Of a DNA stretch of 47,571 nt, positions 1 through 8,876 are shown piece after piece. The notes beneath the pieces are model-generated. The model was not told the DNA's origin and did no database searches. It was given only the letters and a program-made list of their open reading frames with translations. A program made the position numbers and the translations under genes. Where the stretch lies: positions 1-47,571 of the forward strand of contig NZ_CAJODG010000031.1 in NCBI RefSeq assembly GCF_905233635.1, given 5' to 3'. Position 1 is the first letter of the stretch, and each line of letters starts with the position of its first letter. The DNA comes from Selenomonas sp. AE3005. GTDB lineage: Bacteria; Bacillota; Negativicutes; Selenomonadales; Selenomonadaceae.

Positions 1-32
1 TGCGTAACTACGCTGTAGCTAAGAAAGAGTAA
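1..32 (+). CDS. sdhA: C-terminal end of a fumarate reductase/succinate dehydrogenase flavoprotein subunit (partial)
   Basis: An open frame runs in from the left edge and encodes RNYAVAKKE before a TAA at 30-32, 17 bases before the sdhB start. Position, frame and spacing fit the end of the flavoprotein gene (sdhA/frdA) that normally precedes the iron-sulfur subunit. Only nine residues are visible, so the identity rests on context. Confidence 0.5.
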   Translation, partial: RNYAVAKKE

Positions 33-49
33 GAGGGAGGACAATAACA

Positions 50-802
50 ATGGCAGAACAGAAAAAAGTCAGATTCGTAATCGAGCGTCAGGATGGCCCC
101 AATGCGGCACCCTATACGCAAGAATTCGATGTAGATTACCGTCCGGGCCTCAACGTTGTTGCCGCCCTGATGGAAATTCAGAAGAACCCGGTCACCGTTG
201 ATGGCAAGAAAGTTGCTCCCGTTGTTTGGGAATGCAACTGCCTGGAAAAAGTTTGCGGTGCCTGCATGATGGTTATCAACGGCAAAGCCCGTCAGGCTTG
301 CTGCTCTCTGGTTGATAACCTCGAACAGCCCATCCGCCTGCAGCCGGCGCGTACGTTCCCGGTTATCCGCGACCTTCTTATTGACCGTTCCGTTATGTTT
401 GAAAGCCTCAAACGTATCCACGGCTGGGTCGAAGTTGACGGTACCTGGGAAGTTAAGGATGCGCCGATTCAGAATCCGTACACGGCACAGACGGCTTACG
501 AGATTTCGCACTGCATGACCTGCGGCTGCTGCCTCGAGGCTTGCCCGAACGTGGGCCCGCAGTCCGACTTCATCGGCCCTGCTCCGACAGTACAGGCTTA
601 TCTCTTCAATCTCCATCCGCTGGGAAAATTCGACGCTCCGAAGCGCCTGAATGCCCTGATGGAAAAAGGCGGCATCACCAGCTGCGGCAACAGCCAGAAC
701 TGCGTAGAGGCCTGCCCGAAGAACATCAAGCTGACGACTTACCTCGCACAGCTCAACCGCGATGTAAACAAACAGGCTCTGAAGAATATCTTCAACCACT
801 AA
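50..802 (+). CDS. sdhB: Succinate dehydrogenase/fumarate reductase iron-sulfur subunit
   Basis: This 250-residue protein carries electrons between the quinone-binding membrane anchor and the flavoprotein, at the inner face of the cytoplasmic membrane. The N-terminal half holds the plant-type [2Fe-2S] site (C64, C69, C72, C84, in CLEKVCGAC and later RQAC). The C-terminal half has two ferredoxin-like clusters: CMTCGCCLEACP (C155-C165) and CGNSQNCVEACP (C212-C222). Length and motif order match SdhB/FrdB of the B. subtilis/Wolinella type. The start is an ATG with GGGAGG (35-40) upstream. In a fermentative anaerobe with NrfA the complex more likely works as a fumarate reductase, but sequence alone does not fix the direction. 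A strong terminator follows, so this is the last gene of its operon. Confidence 0.95.
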   Translation: MAEQKKVRFVIERQDGPNAAPYTQEFDVDYRPGLNVVAALMEIQKNPVTVDGKKVAPVVWECNCLEKVCGACMMVINGKARQACCSLVDNLEQPIRLQPARTFPVIRDLLIDRSVMFESLKRIHGWVEVDGTWEVKDAPIQNPYTAQTAYEISHCMTCGCCLEACPNVGPQSDFIGPAPTVQAYLFNLHPLGKFDAPKRLNALMEKGGITSCGNSQNCVEACPKNIKLTTYLAQLNRDVNKQALKNIFNH

Positions 803-825
803 TTGCATAAGTTAAGACCAGTGAA

Positions 826-866
826 GCCGTGCATAAGTTATCGTACTTATGCACGGCCTCTTTGTA
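826..866 (+). terminator. Intrinsic terminator after sdhB
   Basis: A perfect 13-bp stem (826-838 pairs with 845-857, arm GCCGTGCATAAGT) with a 6-nt loop is followed by CTCTTTGT. It closes the sdhB operon before the AT-rich accessory block. Confidence 0.8.
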
Positions 867-887
867 TTGTCATTAAAGTTTGTTTCA

Positions 888-916
888 TTGAAACAATTAG
901 GTGTTAATGCTAAAAT
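888..916 (+). promoter_or_regulatory. Sigma-A-type promoter of the helicase-nuclease gene
   Basis: TTGAAA (888-893), a 17-bp spacer and TAAAAT (911-916), with TG one base before the -10 box (extended -10). The start codon at 950 follows a GGGGGGATGGG ribosome-binding region. Confidence 0.6.
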
Positions 917-949
917 ATACATAGGGATTATTAGCAGGGGGGATGGGAA

Positions 950-3900
950 ATGCAATTAGGAACTTCAAATCCTCAAAATACAATAGCAAAAGATGAAATT
1001 ACCAATCGGGTATCTTCACTATTTAAATATATTCAGGAATTAAATAAGCTTAAACAGAAAACAATTTTGAATGTGAAAGATTATAAATGGAAACTATGGT
1101 GTGCTGAATTACCAGACGATTTTCCGAATGTTAAGCTTAATTATCAAGATCGTATGGCAGATGATGGATTGCCAGATGATAATGAATGGGACAATGTGTT
1201 ATTAACTGTTCACAAAGAAGATTTTAAGCCGTGCCCTTCCCCACCGCAGGATTTGCGGTCATGGCTGAAAGCTGGCTGGAATGATTATCGCAATACAGTA
1301 GCTCATGATGAAGAAAAGAGAATTATAATTGATGATTTATCAGCTGATAATGCTGTGGAAAAAGTTGTCAAGTTTGCGGAAGATCCAGATAGAGTTCATA
1401 ACTATCAAGTTTGGCTGGAAAAGAGAGCGCGGTGGGTTGATAATCAGAAGCGTATTGCTCGTAACAGTAAAATATTCAATCAGCTATATAGTGAATACTA
1501 TGCTTTGAAGCGTGATAGTGAAACCGAGGAAATTATTCTAGCCAATGGTGTTTTTTGTGATGCAACGAATAAGGATATTTGTCATCCTATACTAACGCGC
1601 AGAGTAAAGCTTGATTTTGATGCGGAAAATAATACCGTATTTATTCGTGATACTGAGTCTGAACCAGAGTTGTACACGGATATGCTGAAAGATATAAGCG
1701 GCATCAATATGCAAGTCTTAAATAACTTGCAGAAAGAGTTGCTAACAAATGATTACCATCCTCTTGACCGTAATGATACGCCACGATTCTTAAATAAGCT
1801 AATCCGGCAATTATCAGCTGACAGCATTTATGCTGATGATGGGAGGCCTAACGATTGGGAGCAAAATAATCGTTTTCTGCTCTATACTGCTCCCTGTTTT
1901 ATTGTACGAAAACGACAAAGCGGTACGGTAAGAGCCATAGAAAGAATCAATGAGGCGATTAACTCTAAGCAGGTGGCTATTCCTAAAACACTGGTTGATT
2001 TAGTGGGGGGAAGTAAGGTAGAGGCTATCCCTGCTGATAGAGAATACTCTGTTGAAGAGCAGTTGGCTATGGTGGGCGGTGAGAGTCTTGATATCCTTCT
2101 AAGCAAAGAAGCAAATGGTGAACAATTAGAAATTGCGCAGCGAATTGAAGATTATAATGCGGTACTTGTACAGGGACCGCCGGGAACAGGCAAAACCCAT
2201 ACAATAGCAAATCTCTTAGGACATTTTATTGCTCATGGGAAAAGTGTGCTGGTCACCAGTCACACAACAAAAGCATTAAAGGTTCTAAAAGATAAAATAA
2301 CACCAGGATTGCAAAATCTATGTGTGTCTATGTTGGATGATTCCAATAAAGATATGGAAAAAGCCATTGATGGAATTACGGATTTTATATCTAAAAATAC
2401 ATCAGCAGGTATAAAAAAAGAAATGGTCGAACTAAGTAGGGAACGAAAAAATGTTATTGGCAAGCTGGCGGATATTCGAAAAAAGATTTTTATGAGCCTG
2501 TATAAGGAATGTGAATCTATAACTTATCAGGGAGATAGTTACAGTCCTATAGAAGCAGCTAAGTATGTGGCAGAGAATGAGAAGCGCCTTGATTTTATCC
2601 CAGGCACTATAAAAGCGGGAGCAGTGTTGCCGCTTACCTATGAAGAATTGGTGGAGCTTTATCAAAGCAATGAAAGTATAACAGCCAGTGAGGAATCAGA
2701 ATTAGATTATGGTCTGCCTTCGCCGATCGAATTGCTGGATATAAATGGCTTTGAAAAGCTATGCGAGAGTTTGAAAGCGGAAGTCGATTATCTTGCAGTG
2801 GTTAATCAAAAATCTACATTGAGCACAGCATTATCTGTAGACAAGAAAAATATAAGCTTCAGTATATTTAATAATGAATTTTCTATACCATTACCAGAGA
2901 AAAAATATGTAGATGAATTGGTTGCTTACTGTTGTCATTATAATGGCATTACTGCATGGCAAAAGACTGTCGTTATTGATGGTATGGCGGGGGGCGGTTA
3001 TCGAAACCGCTGGCAGTCATTGATAAAGCAGATTGAAGTGGCTAAAAAACTTGGTTCTGAACTGGCTGATAAGGGATTGGGGAAGGAAATAGTAATTCCT
3101 GATGGAGCAACTGTAGAGTCCCTGTTGTCTCCCTTGCAAACAGTAAAGGAATTCTTGGCTAATGGTGGCTTGCCGTGGATGTTCTCCTGGCGCTATAAAG
3201 AATGTGCAAAAGTTTTAGAGTCTTTTGCGAAGGCAGGTGAAAAAATCACCACAGTTGAAGATTGTGAACTGGCAATATTACAGGTAAAATTGCAGTGTGC
3301 TCGTAATGAGTGCAATAAAGCGTGGCATACATTACTGGAATCATTCGGTGTGCCAGCGTTTATGTCACTAGGAAATGATCCAGAACGTGCTGCGGATAAT
3401 TATGTACAGTCTATCAACTTATTTTTAGATTGGGCAAATAATGAGTATCCTGTTTTCAAAAAATTATTACAGAATGTTGGTTTTGTAGACGACAAGGTAT
3501 GTGGTATTACAGATTTTGATACTGCACAGTCTGCTATGGAAAAGCGATTAGAAGCGATTGGCAAGATAATACCTTTATGCTGTGATGTATGTGTGCATAG
3601 TTTAGTTTTGGTAGAAAAATATAATAGATTTGAGCAGTTAAAACAAATTATTACAGAGGGAAAACGTGCAAATAGTGAAATTTTGCAGGAACTGTATAAG
3701 GCGGTAATGCAAAAAGACTGCAAAATGTATGCTGCGGGAATGGGAAAATTAGAAAACATCTATGATAAATATGCTATGCGGGATAAACGCTATAACTATT
3801 TGCAAAGGTTAGCTCATTGTGCACCAGAATGGGCAGAGTCCATTCGCAGACGCGAAGGGATACATGGTGAGGCTATAGTTCCCCGTGATATATTGGAAGC

Positions 3901-5992
3901 ATGGAAGTGGCGGCAGTTGTCCATGTTGCTTGACGAAATAGCAGCTATGCCGTTAGCACAGTATCAGTCAGAATGTAAAAAACTTAGCAAGAAATACAGA
4001 AAACTGACCGCTGAATATGCGGAAAAATCTGGTTGGTATAATTTGCTGAAAAGAACAAGTGTTGATATGCAGCAGTCATTGCAAGGATGGAAACTGGCAG
4101 TAAGGCAAATAGGTAAGGGTACTGGTAAGCAGGCACCAATGTTTAAAGCAGTAGCAAGAAGTATGATGACAAAGTGTCAACAAGCTGTGCCAGCTTGGAT
4201 AATGCCAATAAATAAGGCTATGGAAAGCTTAAATCCCACAGAAAATAAATTTGACATAGTTATTATTGATGAAGCAAGTCAATCGGACATAGCATCATTG
4301 GGAATTTTTTTCATGGGAAAGAAATTGATTATTGTAGGTGATGATAAACAGGTAAGTCCTATGGGAGTGGGAATAAATGTCACGCAAATGAATAATGTTA
4401 AGCAGGCTACCCTGTCTAAGGCTATTCCTAATTATGCGATATATGATGGACAAACATCTGTTTATGATATTGCCATGACTACATATCACCCATTGATGTT
4501 AAAAGAGCATTTTCGTTGTGTCCCGGAAATAATTGGCTACAGTAACTGGTTATCCTATGAAGGTAAAATCTTGCCACTAAGAGCTGCCAGTGATAGTAGT
4601 TTACTGCCTGCAACGGTAAATTATCGGGTAGATGATGGACAAAGGGATAGCCAAAAGAAGATAAATGTGCAAGAGGCAAAAACTGTTGTTGCTTTAATGA
4701 AGACATGTATGCTACAGCCGGAATATGAAGGAAAGACTTTTGGCGTTATTTCTATGGTAGGTGAGGAACAAGCCCTCTTAATTGAAAATTTAATCAGTCA
4801 GGACAATGACATTACGCCGAGAGAAATTGAGGAACGGCAAATACTTTGTGGTAATTCAGCAAATTTTCAAGGTGATGAACGAGATGTTGTATTCCTAAGT
4901 ATGGTTGATAGTACCGGGGCTGATGATAAATTGCTTGCTATGCAAGGTTTTGGCTTTCAGGATGCAACTCGCAAACGATATAATGTAGCGGTCAGCCGTG
5001 CTAGAGACCAATTATGGGTTGTTCATTCGCTGGATGTTTCCAAATTGAAGGCAGGGGATATTCGCAGAGGTCTATTGGAATATGCAGCCAATCCCTATGA
5101 GGTGGAAAGACAGCGTAAAAACGTAACAGCACTTGCTGATTCAGATTTTGAAGTTCAAGTTGTCATGAAATTAAAAGCGCGTGGTTACCACATTGTTCAA
5201 CAATGGAAGGTGGGGGCATATAGCATAGATATGGTTGCTGTTTATGGTGACAAGAAAATTGCTATAGAGTGTGACGGTAACAAATACCACAGTTCGCCTG
5301 ATCAAGTGCGACACGATATGGAACGTCAGACTATATTGGAGCGTATAGGTTGGACATTTATTCGCATACGAGGCAGTGAATACTTTAGACAACCAGAGGC
5401 GACAATTGAACGCGTAGTAGCTGAACTGGAAGATTTGGGCATAAAAACAGAGCAGGCTGACGAAGTAAAGATAGCAGCCGATAGAAACACGGAATTACTG
5501 ACACGCATTAAGCAAAAAGTAGCGTTGAGTTTGCAAAAGCAGGGAAAACAGGAATCGGACAAAGCGAATGCTTTACAGGAAGTGCTAGAAAGAGAAAGTG
5601 AGAAAAGTACGGTTCAATCAGTCAAAAGAGGAAGTAAAGGCGAGAAAAAAACTCCAAAAGTAAATAAGACACCAGTAAAGCCGAAGAAAAAAACACAGCA
5701 AATACCTTTATTTAATTATGCGAATGTAGGGAGGGAAAATTCACAGGATAATTTGCCAAAAAATTTACGACAAGCTGCGGATATGTTAAGAGCCAATCAT
5801 TTCGAGATAATCGATAAAAGTCAGAGTGATAAAGTGATTTGGCTTTTAGCAGAAAAAGATGTTGAGTTGTCAGTAAAAAATCTTTTAGGTGATGCGTTTA
5901 CCGTGAATTGGGATAAACGCGGTATCAGGCAGACAGCAAACAGACCATATTTTATTGTAAGGAGTATTGATTATGCCAAAAGAGAAAAGTGA
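950..5992 (+). CDS. Very large SF1 (Upf1/Dna2-like) helicase fused to a Vsr/DUF559-type nuclease domain
   Basis: A 1680-residue protein. Visible parts in order: an N-terminal region of about 400 residues with no motif I recognise; Walker A GPPGTGKT near residue 408, followed by VLVTSHTTKAL (motif Ia); a helical insert of almost 700 residues; the Walker B motif IIDEAS near residue 1105 and GDDKQVSP (motif III); VAVSRAR near residue 1345 (motif VI); and, around residues 1430-1480, IECDGNKYH with downstream RHDMERQ, LERIGW and IRIRG, the pattern of MTES_1575/DUF559 (Vsr-like) endonucleases. A charged linker and a small C-terminal domain follow. Helicase-nuclease fusions of this kind recur in bacterial defence islands, so a role in restricting foreign DNA is a reasonable inference, not shown. 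Base composition is clearly more AT-rich than sdhB or queF, suggesting transfer. The 3' end overlaps the YdbC-like gene by 20 bases. Confidence 0.85.
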   Translation: MQLGTSNPQNTIAKDEITNRVSSLFKYIQELNKLKQKTILNVKDYKWKLWCAELPDDFPNVKLNYQDRMADDGLPDDNEWDNVLLTVHKEDFKPCPSPPQDLRSWLKAGWNDYRNTVAHDEEKRIIIDDLSADNAVEKVVKFAEDPDRVHNYQVWLEKRARWVDNQKRIARNSKIFNQLYSEYYALKRDSETEEIILANGVFCDATNKDICHPILTRRVKLDFDAENNTVFIRDTESEPELYTDMLKDISGINMQVLNNLQKELLTNDYHPLDRNDTPRFLNKLIRQLSADSIYADDGRPNDWEQNNRFLLYTAPCFIVRKRQSGTVRAIERINEAINSKQVAIPKTLVDLVGGSKVEAIPADREYSVEEQLAMVGGESLDILLSKEANGEQLEIAQRIEDYNAVLVQGPPGTGKTHTIANLLGHFIAHGKSVLVTSHTTKALKVLKDKITPGLQNLCVSMLDDSNKDMEKAIDGITDFISKNTSAGIKKEMVELSRERKNVIGKLADIRKKIFMSLYKECESITYQGDSYSPIEAAKYVAENEKRLDFIPGTIKAGAVLPLTYEELVELYQSNESITASEESELDYGLPSPIELLDINGFEKLCESLKAEVDYLAVVNQKSTLSTALSVDKKNISFSIFNNEFSIPLPEKKYVDELVAYCCHYNGITAWQKTVVIDGMAGGGYRNRWQSLIKQIEVAKKLGSELADKGLGKEIVIPDGATVESLLSPLQTVKEFLANGGLPWMFSWRYKECAKVLESFAKAGEKITTVEDCELAILQVKLQCARNECNKAWHTLLESFGVPAFMSLGNDPERAADNYVQSINLFLDWANNEYPVFKKLLQNVGFVDDKVCGITDFDTAQSAMEKRLEAIGKIIPLCCDVCVHSLVLVEKYNRFEQLKQIITEGKRANSEILQELYKAVMQKDCKMYAAGMGKLENIYDKYAMRDKRYNYLQRLAHCAPEWAESIRRREGIHGEAIVPRDILEAWKWRQLSMLLDEIAAMPLAQYQSECKKLSKKYRKLTAEYAEKSGWYNLLKRTSVDMQQSLQGWKLAVRQIGKGTGKQAPMFKAVARSMMTKCQQAVPAWIMPINKAMESLNPTENKFDIVIIDEASQSDIASLGIFFMGKKLIIVGDDKQVSPMGVGINVTQMNNVKQATLSKAIPNYAIYDGQTSVYDIAMTTYHPLMLKEHFRCVPEIIGYSNWLSYEGKILPLRAASDSSLLPATVNYRVDDGQRDSQKKINVQEAKTVVALMKTCMLQPEYEGKTFGVISMVGEEQALLIENLISQDNDITPREIEERQILCGNSANFQGDERDVVFLSMVDSTGADDKLLAMQGFGFQDATRKRYNVAVSRARDQLWVVHSLDVSKLKAGDIRRGLLEYAANPYEVERQRKNVTALADSDFEVQVVMKLKARGYHIVQQWKVGAYSIDMVAVYGDKKIAIECDGNKYHSSPDQVRHDMERQTILERIGWTFIRIRGSEYFRQPEATIERVVAELEDLGIKTEQADEVKIAADRNTELLTRIKQKVALSLQKQGKQESDKANALQEVLERESEKSTVQSVKRGSKGEKKTPKVNKTPVKPKKKTQQIPLFNYANVGRENSQDNLPKNLRQAADMLRANHFEIIDKSQSDKVIWLLAEKDVELSVKNLLGDAFTVNWDKRGIRQTANRPYFIVRSIDYAKREK

Positions 5993-6221
5993 GTTTAAGT
6001 TTGAAATTGCAAATGAATTAGGCGTTATCTCTGAAAGTGCTAAAGGTTGGCGATTGGAGTTCAACAGAGTGATGTGGAATGGGCGAGATCCTAAATATGA
6101 TATTCGTGACTGGTCACCTGACCATGAGAAAATGGGGAAAGGAATTACGCTTACAGAGGAACAGTTGAGAAAATTGAAGGACTTAATCGATAAGGAAATT
6201 ATGATATTAGACGAAGGCTGA
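5973..6221 (+). CDS. ydbC: PC4/YdbC-family ssDNA-binding protein
   Basis: An 82-residue protein of the YdbC family (PC4/p15 coactivator fold), with family hallmarks SESAKGWRLEFNRV and DIRDWSPDHEKMGKGITL. Known YdbC-type proteins are small dimeric single-stranded-DNA binders. I use the ATG at 5973 because TAAGGAG (5958-5964) lies 8 bases upstream; an in-frame TTG at 5967 is too close. The start overlaps the helicase gene, so the two are translationally coupled, which suggests that it supplies an ssDNA-binding function to the helicase-nuclease. That link is inference. Confidence 0.85.
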   Translation: MPKEKSEFKFEIANELGVISESAKGWRLEFNRVMWNGRDPKYDIRDWSPDHEKMGKGITLTEEQLRKLKDLIDKEIMILDEG

Positions 6222-6237
6222 AGGCAGGTGTACAAAA

Positions 6238-6432
6238 ATGGCTTACGTTACAGATGAAATGGTGGTTAAAAGAGCAAATGCAGCCGTAAAGCTGGCTTTG
6301 GAAAAAAATCGTGCTTTGGACATTCCCAGCATAGTTTATGATTCTAAAGAAAAGATGATATATGAATTGCATAGTGACGGGTCACGAGTGGCAGTAGGCA
6401 AGCCGCTGAAGGAGACGCGTTATGGTGACTGA
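6238..6432 (+). CDS. Small protein, probable antitoxin partner of the zeta-type toxin
   Basis: A 64-residue, lysine- and glutamate-rich protein beginning MAYVTDEMVV. I recognise no domain. Its stop overlaps the start of the zeta-toxin gene by 11 bases, the usual antitoxin-first arrangement of type II modules, and its size fits an antitoxin. GGCAGGTG at 6224-6231 provides a ribosome-binding site. The antitoxin role comes from position only; it is not recognisably an epsilon or PezA homologue. Confidence 0.6.
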   Translation: MAYVTDEMVVKRANAAVKLALEKNRALDIPSIVYDSKEKMIYELHSDGSRVAVGKPLKETRYGD

Positions 6433-7024
6433 AGAAAATAGAAAGCCGGAGATTGTTGTTTTTGCCGGTCCGAATGGTTCCGGCAAAAGCACCTTTACAG
6501 AACTGTTGAAACCACAAATGGACTATATCAATGCTGATGAGATAAAAAAGAATTTGAAGTGTACAGATTTGGAAGCGGCTCAGATTGCAGAAAAGCAAAG
6601 AGAAGAACATCTGGCTCAGGGTGATAATTTTTGTTTTGAAACAGTTATGTCTACTGATAGAAATTTGAATTTGTTGAAGCGAGCTAAGGAAAAAGGATAT
6701 TTCATAAGGTGCTATTACATCCTGACGGCTGACCCGATGATAAATGTGTTTAGAGTATATAACCGTGTGTTAAGCGGCGGACATGATGTGCCTAAGGATA
6801 AGATAATCTCCCGTTATGAGAAGGCGTTGGCTCTTGTAGGAGAAGTGGTTGCAGTCAGCGATATTTGTCATATATATGACAACTCTTCAGACAGGCCTTT
6901 TCGGATATTCAAAAAAAGGAAAACAGAAAATTTTTATGAGGAAAATATGGATTGGAAGTTGACTAACATACAGAGTTTAACAAATGTCAAGGCAATGGTA
7001 AGCAAATTGCTGAATATTCTGTGA
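6422..7024 (+). CDS. Zeta-toxin-family P-loop kinase
   Basis: A 200-residue P-loop protein: Walker A GPNGSGKST (residues 16-24), INADEI around residue 42 (position of the catalytic acidic residue in zeta/PezT-like kinases), FETVMST near residue 75 and a lid-region arginine in RVYNRV. Classical zeta toxins phosphorylate UDP-N-acetylglucosamine and block cell-wall synthesis; shorter members like this one form a chromosomal branch whose substrate is less certain. It is co-transcribed with the 64-residue protein before it and probably with the helicase operon, as the gaps are minimal from 950 to 7024. No clear terminator follows. Confidence 0.85.
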   Translation: MVTEENRKPEIVVFAGPNGSGKSTFTELLKPQMDYINADEIKKNLKCTDLEAAQIAEKQREEHLAQGDNFCFETVMSTDRNLNLLKRAKEKGYFIRCYYILTADPMINVFRVYNRVLSGGHDVPKDKIISRYEKALALVGEVVAVSDICHIYDNSSDRPFRIFKKRKTENFYEENMDWKLTNIQSLTNVKAMVSKLLNIL

Positions 7025-7082
7025 TATTATTTGTCTCAAATATTATACAATTGTTACGGATGAGGTTTTTTCTTGTTTTCAC

Positions 7083-7110
7083 TTGCTTATTACCCCTGTT
7101 TAGGTATAAA
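7083..7110 (+). promoter_or_regulatory. Probable promoter of the PAS-GGDEF-EAL/queF operon
   Basis: TTGCTT (7083-7088), a 16-bp spacer and TATAAA (7105-7110), about 60 bases before the start codon. Confidence 0.4.
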
Positions 7111-7172
7111 ATATACATATAAGTGGGTGAGTTACCCAACGGGATTTAAATAGGCAATGTAGGATGATAATT

Positions 7173-8876
7173 ATGAAGAAGAATAATCGTATTTCCTTGA
7201 GCCCCTGTTTACGACGTTTTCGTTTTTATTTTGACCTGTTGCGCAGGACGACTAATGATTATATGTTCCTCACAGATTTGCAGGAAAATATGGTCATGAT
7301 ATCAGCTAATCTGGTGCAGGATTTCGACTTGCCCGGTGAAATTTTATATGATTTTGATAAATACTGGGTGCCTTTGGTTCATCCGGAGGAGAAAAGTGTA
7401 TATCAGGCATCTATCACCAAAATCATCGGCACACAAGCCGCCAGTGAACATAATATGGAATATCGCGTTAAGACGCGCAAAGGCGAGTATGTATGGATTC
7501 GCTGCCGTGGTCGTGTGGGATTAGACCGGGATGGCAAGCCATATATCTTTGCCGGAACTATGTCACGGATGGCGCAGCGTAATCAGGCTGATGAGGTGAC
7601 GGGGCTGCTCAATAAATATCAATTTGAACATGCTGTCAAATTGGCATTAGCCCAGTACCGTGCTACAAATGAAGGCGGCGCGATACTGGTATTTGGGTTG
7701 GATAATTTTAAAATCGTAAATGAAACCTACAACCGCGTGACTGGTGACCTGGTGCTCAAACGCGTGGGTGGCATTATCAGCAATGTGCTGCCGCAGGAGC
7801 TGACACTGTTTAAGCTCGATGGCGATGAATTTGCCGTAATCTATCCCGGCGCGAAGGAGCAGGATGTGGCAGATGTTTTTGCCAGTGTGCAAAGCGCCCT
7901 GTCCAGACCACAGGATTTGGATGGACACCAGTATTTCTGTACAGCCTCCTGCGGGACGGTCTTTTATCCCGAGGCCGGCAAGGATTATCTGGTGCTGCAT
8001 AAACACGCTGAGGCGGCTATGGATATTGCCAAGCGTGAGGGCAAGAACCGCAACGTTATTTTCAGCAAGGAACAGTACAATCGCTGGGTGCGTTCCATTT
8101 CCATGCGCGACAGCATTTGGGAAAGCGTGGAAAATGGCTGCCTGGGATTCAGTCTGTTTTACCAGCCACAGGTAAATGCTGTTGACCAGCGGCTTATCGG
8201 GGCGGAGGCCCTGCTGCGCTGGAAGAACCCCAAGGGCCGTATGGTAGCGCCTATGGAGTTTGTTCCCATTTTGGAGGAAACCAAGCTCATTATTCCTGTG
8301 GGTAAATGGATTGTGGAAGAGGCCATTAAAACCTGCAAGAAATGGCGGCGGACAGTTCCCGACTTCCGGGTCAGCATCAATATGAGCTACGAACAGATAA
8401 AGGACTTGTCCCTGTTGAAGTGCGTAGAAGAATGCTTGGAACGCTATAACATGCCGGCTGACTGTATTGTCCTGGAACTGACGGAGAGTAAAATTGTCGC
8501 TGACTGGAGTTTTATCAATAAACAGTTTGATGCCTTCCGGAAAATGGGCATAGCTATTGCTATGGACGACTTTGGCACAGGGTATTCTTCCCTGGCGTCG
8601 CTGAAGAACCTTTCCTGCGATATCGTAAAGATTGACCGGGAATTTGTGAAGAAGATACTCGAAAATGACTTTGACCGCCGTTTGGTACAGTGCGTGGTAG
8701 ATTTGTGCCACAGCATTGGGATTCAATGTTGTATCGAAGGCGTGGAAGAGGAGGCCGAATACGAACTCCTTACCAAAGAGTGCAAGGCTGATTCTATTCA
8801 GGGTTACCTCTTTGGGCACCCGGAAAGCGTCGAAGTATTTGAAGAAAAGTTTTTAAAGATGGAGAAAGAAGTATAA
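7173..8876 (+). CDS. PAS-GGDEF-EAL protein, probable cyclic-di-GMP phosphodiesterase
   Basis: A 567-residue cytoplasmic protein with no membrane segments: an N-terminal PAS_3-type sensor (about residues 20-130), a GGDEF domain (about 140-300) and an EAL domain (about 310-560). The GGDEF signature reads LDGDEF: the first glycine of the canonical motif is aspartate, so cyclase activity is doubtful. The EAL domain keeps EALLRW, NMS, ELTES, DDFGTGYSS, KIDREF and EGVE, so the key metal and catalytic residues are present and phosphodiesterase activity is likely. The ATG at 7173 has AGG at 7161-7163 at good spacing; the ATG at 7164 is too close. The stop overlaps queF by one base. Linkage of c-di-GMP turnover to queuosine and B6 genes is probably operon packaging. 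Confidence 0.9.
   Translation: MKKNNRISLSPCLRRFRFYFDLLRRTTNDYMFLTDLQENMVMISANLVQDFDLPGEILYDFDKYWVPLVHPEEKSVYQASITKIIGTQAASEHNMEYRVKTRKGEYVWIRCRGRVGLDRDGKPYIFAGTMSRMAQRNQADEVTGLLNKYQFEHAVKLALAQYRATNEGGAILVFGLDNFKIVNETYNRVTGDLVLKRVGGIISNVLPQELTLFKLDGDEFAVIYPGAKEQDVADVFASVQSALSRPQDLDGHQYFCTASCGTVFYPEAGKDYLVLHKHAEAAMDIAKREGKNRNVIFSKEQYNRWVRSISMRDSIWESVENGCLGFSLFYQPQVNAVDQRLIGAEALLRWKNPKGRMVAPMEFVPILEETKLIIPVGKWIVEEAIKTCKKWRRTVPDFRVSINMSYEQIKDLSLLKCVEECLERYNMPADCIVLELTESKIVADWSFINKQFDAFRKMGIAIAMDDFGTGYSSLASLKNLSCDIVKIDREFVKKILENDFDRRLVQCVVDLCHSIGIQCCIEGVEEEAEYELLTKECKADSIQGYLFGHPESVEVFEEKFLKMEKEV

Noticed and set aside
7647..8819. 390-codon minus-strand frame opposite the GGDEF-EAL gene
   Set aside because: The plus frame carries all catalytic motifs; the reverse frame has no recognisable domain.
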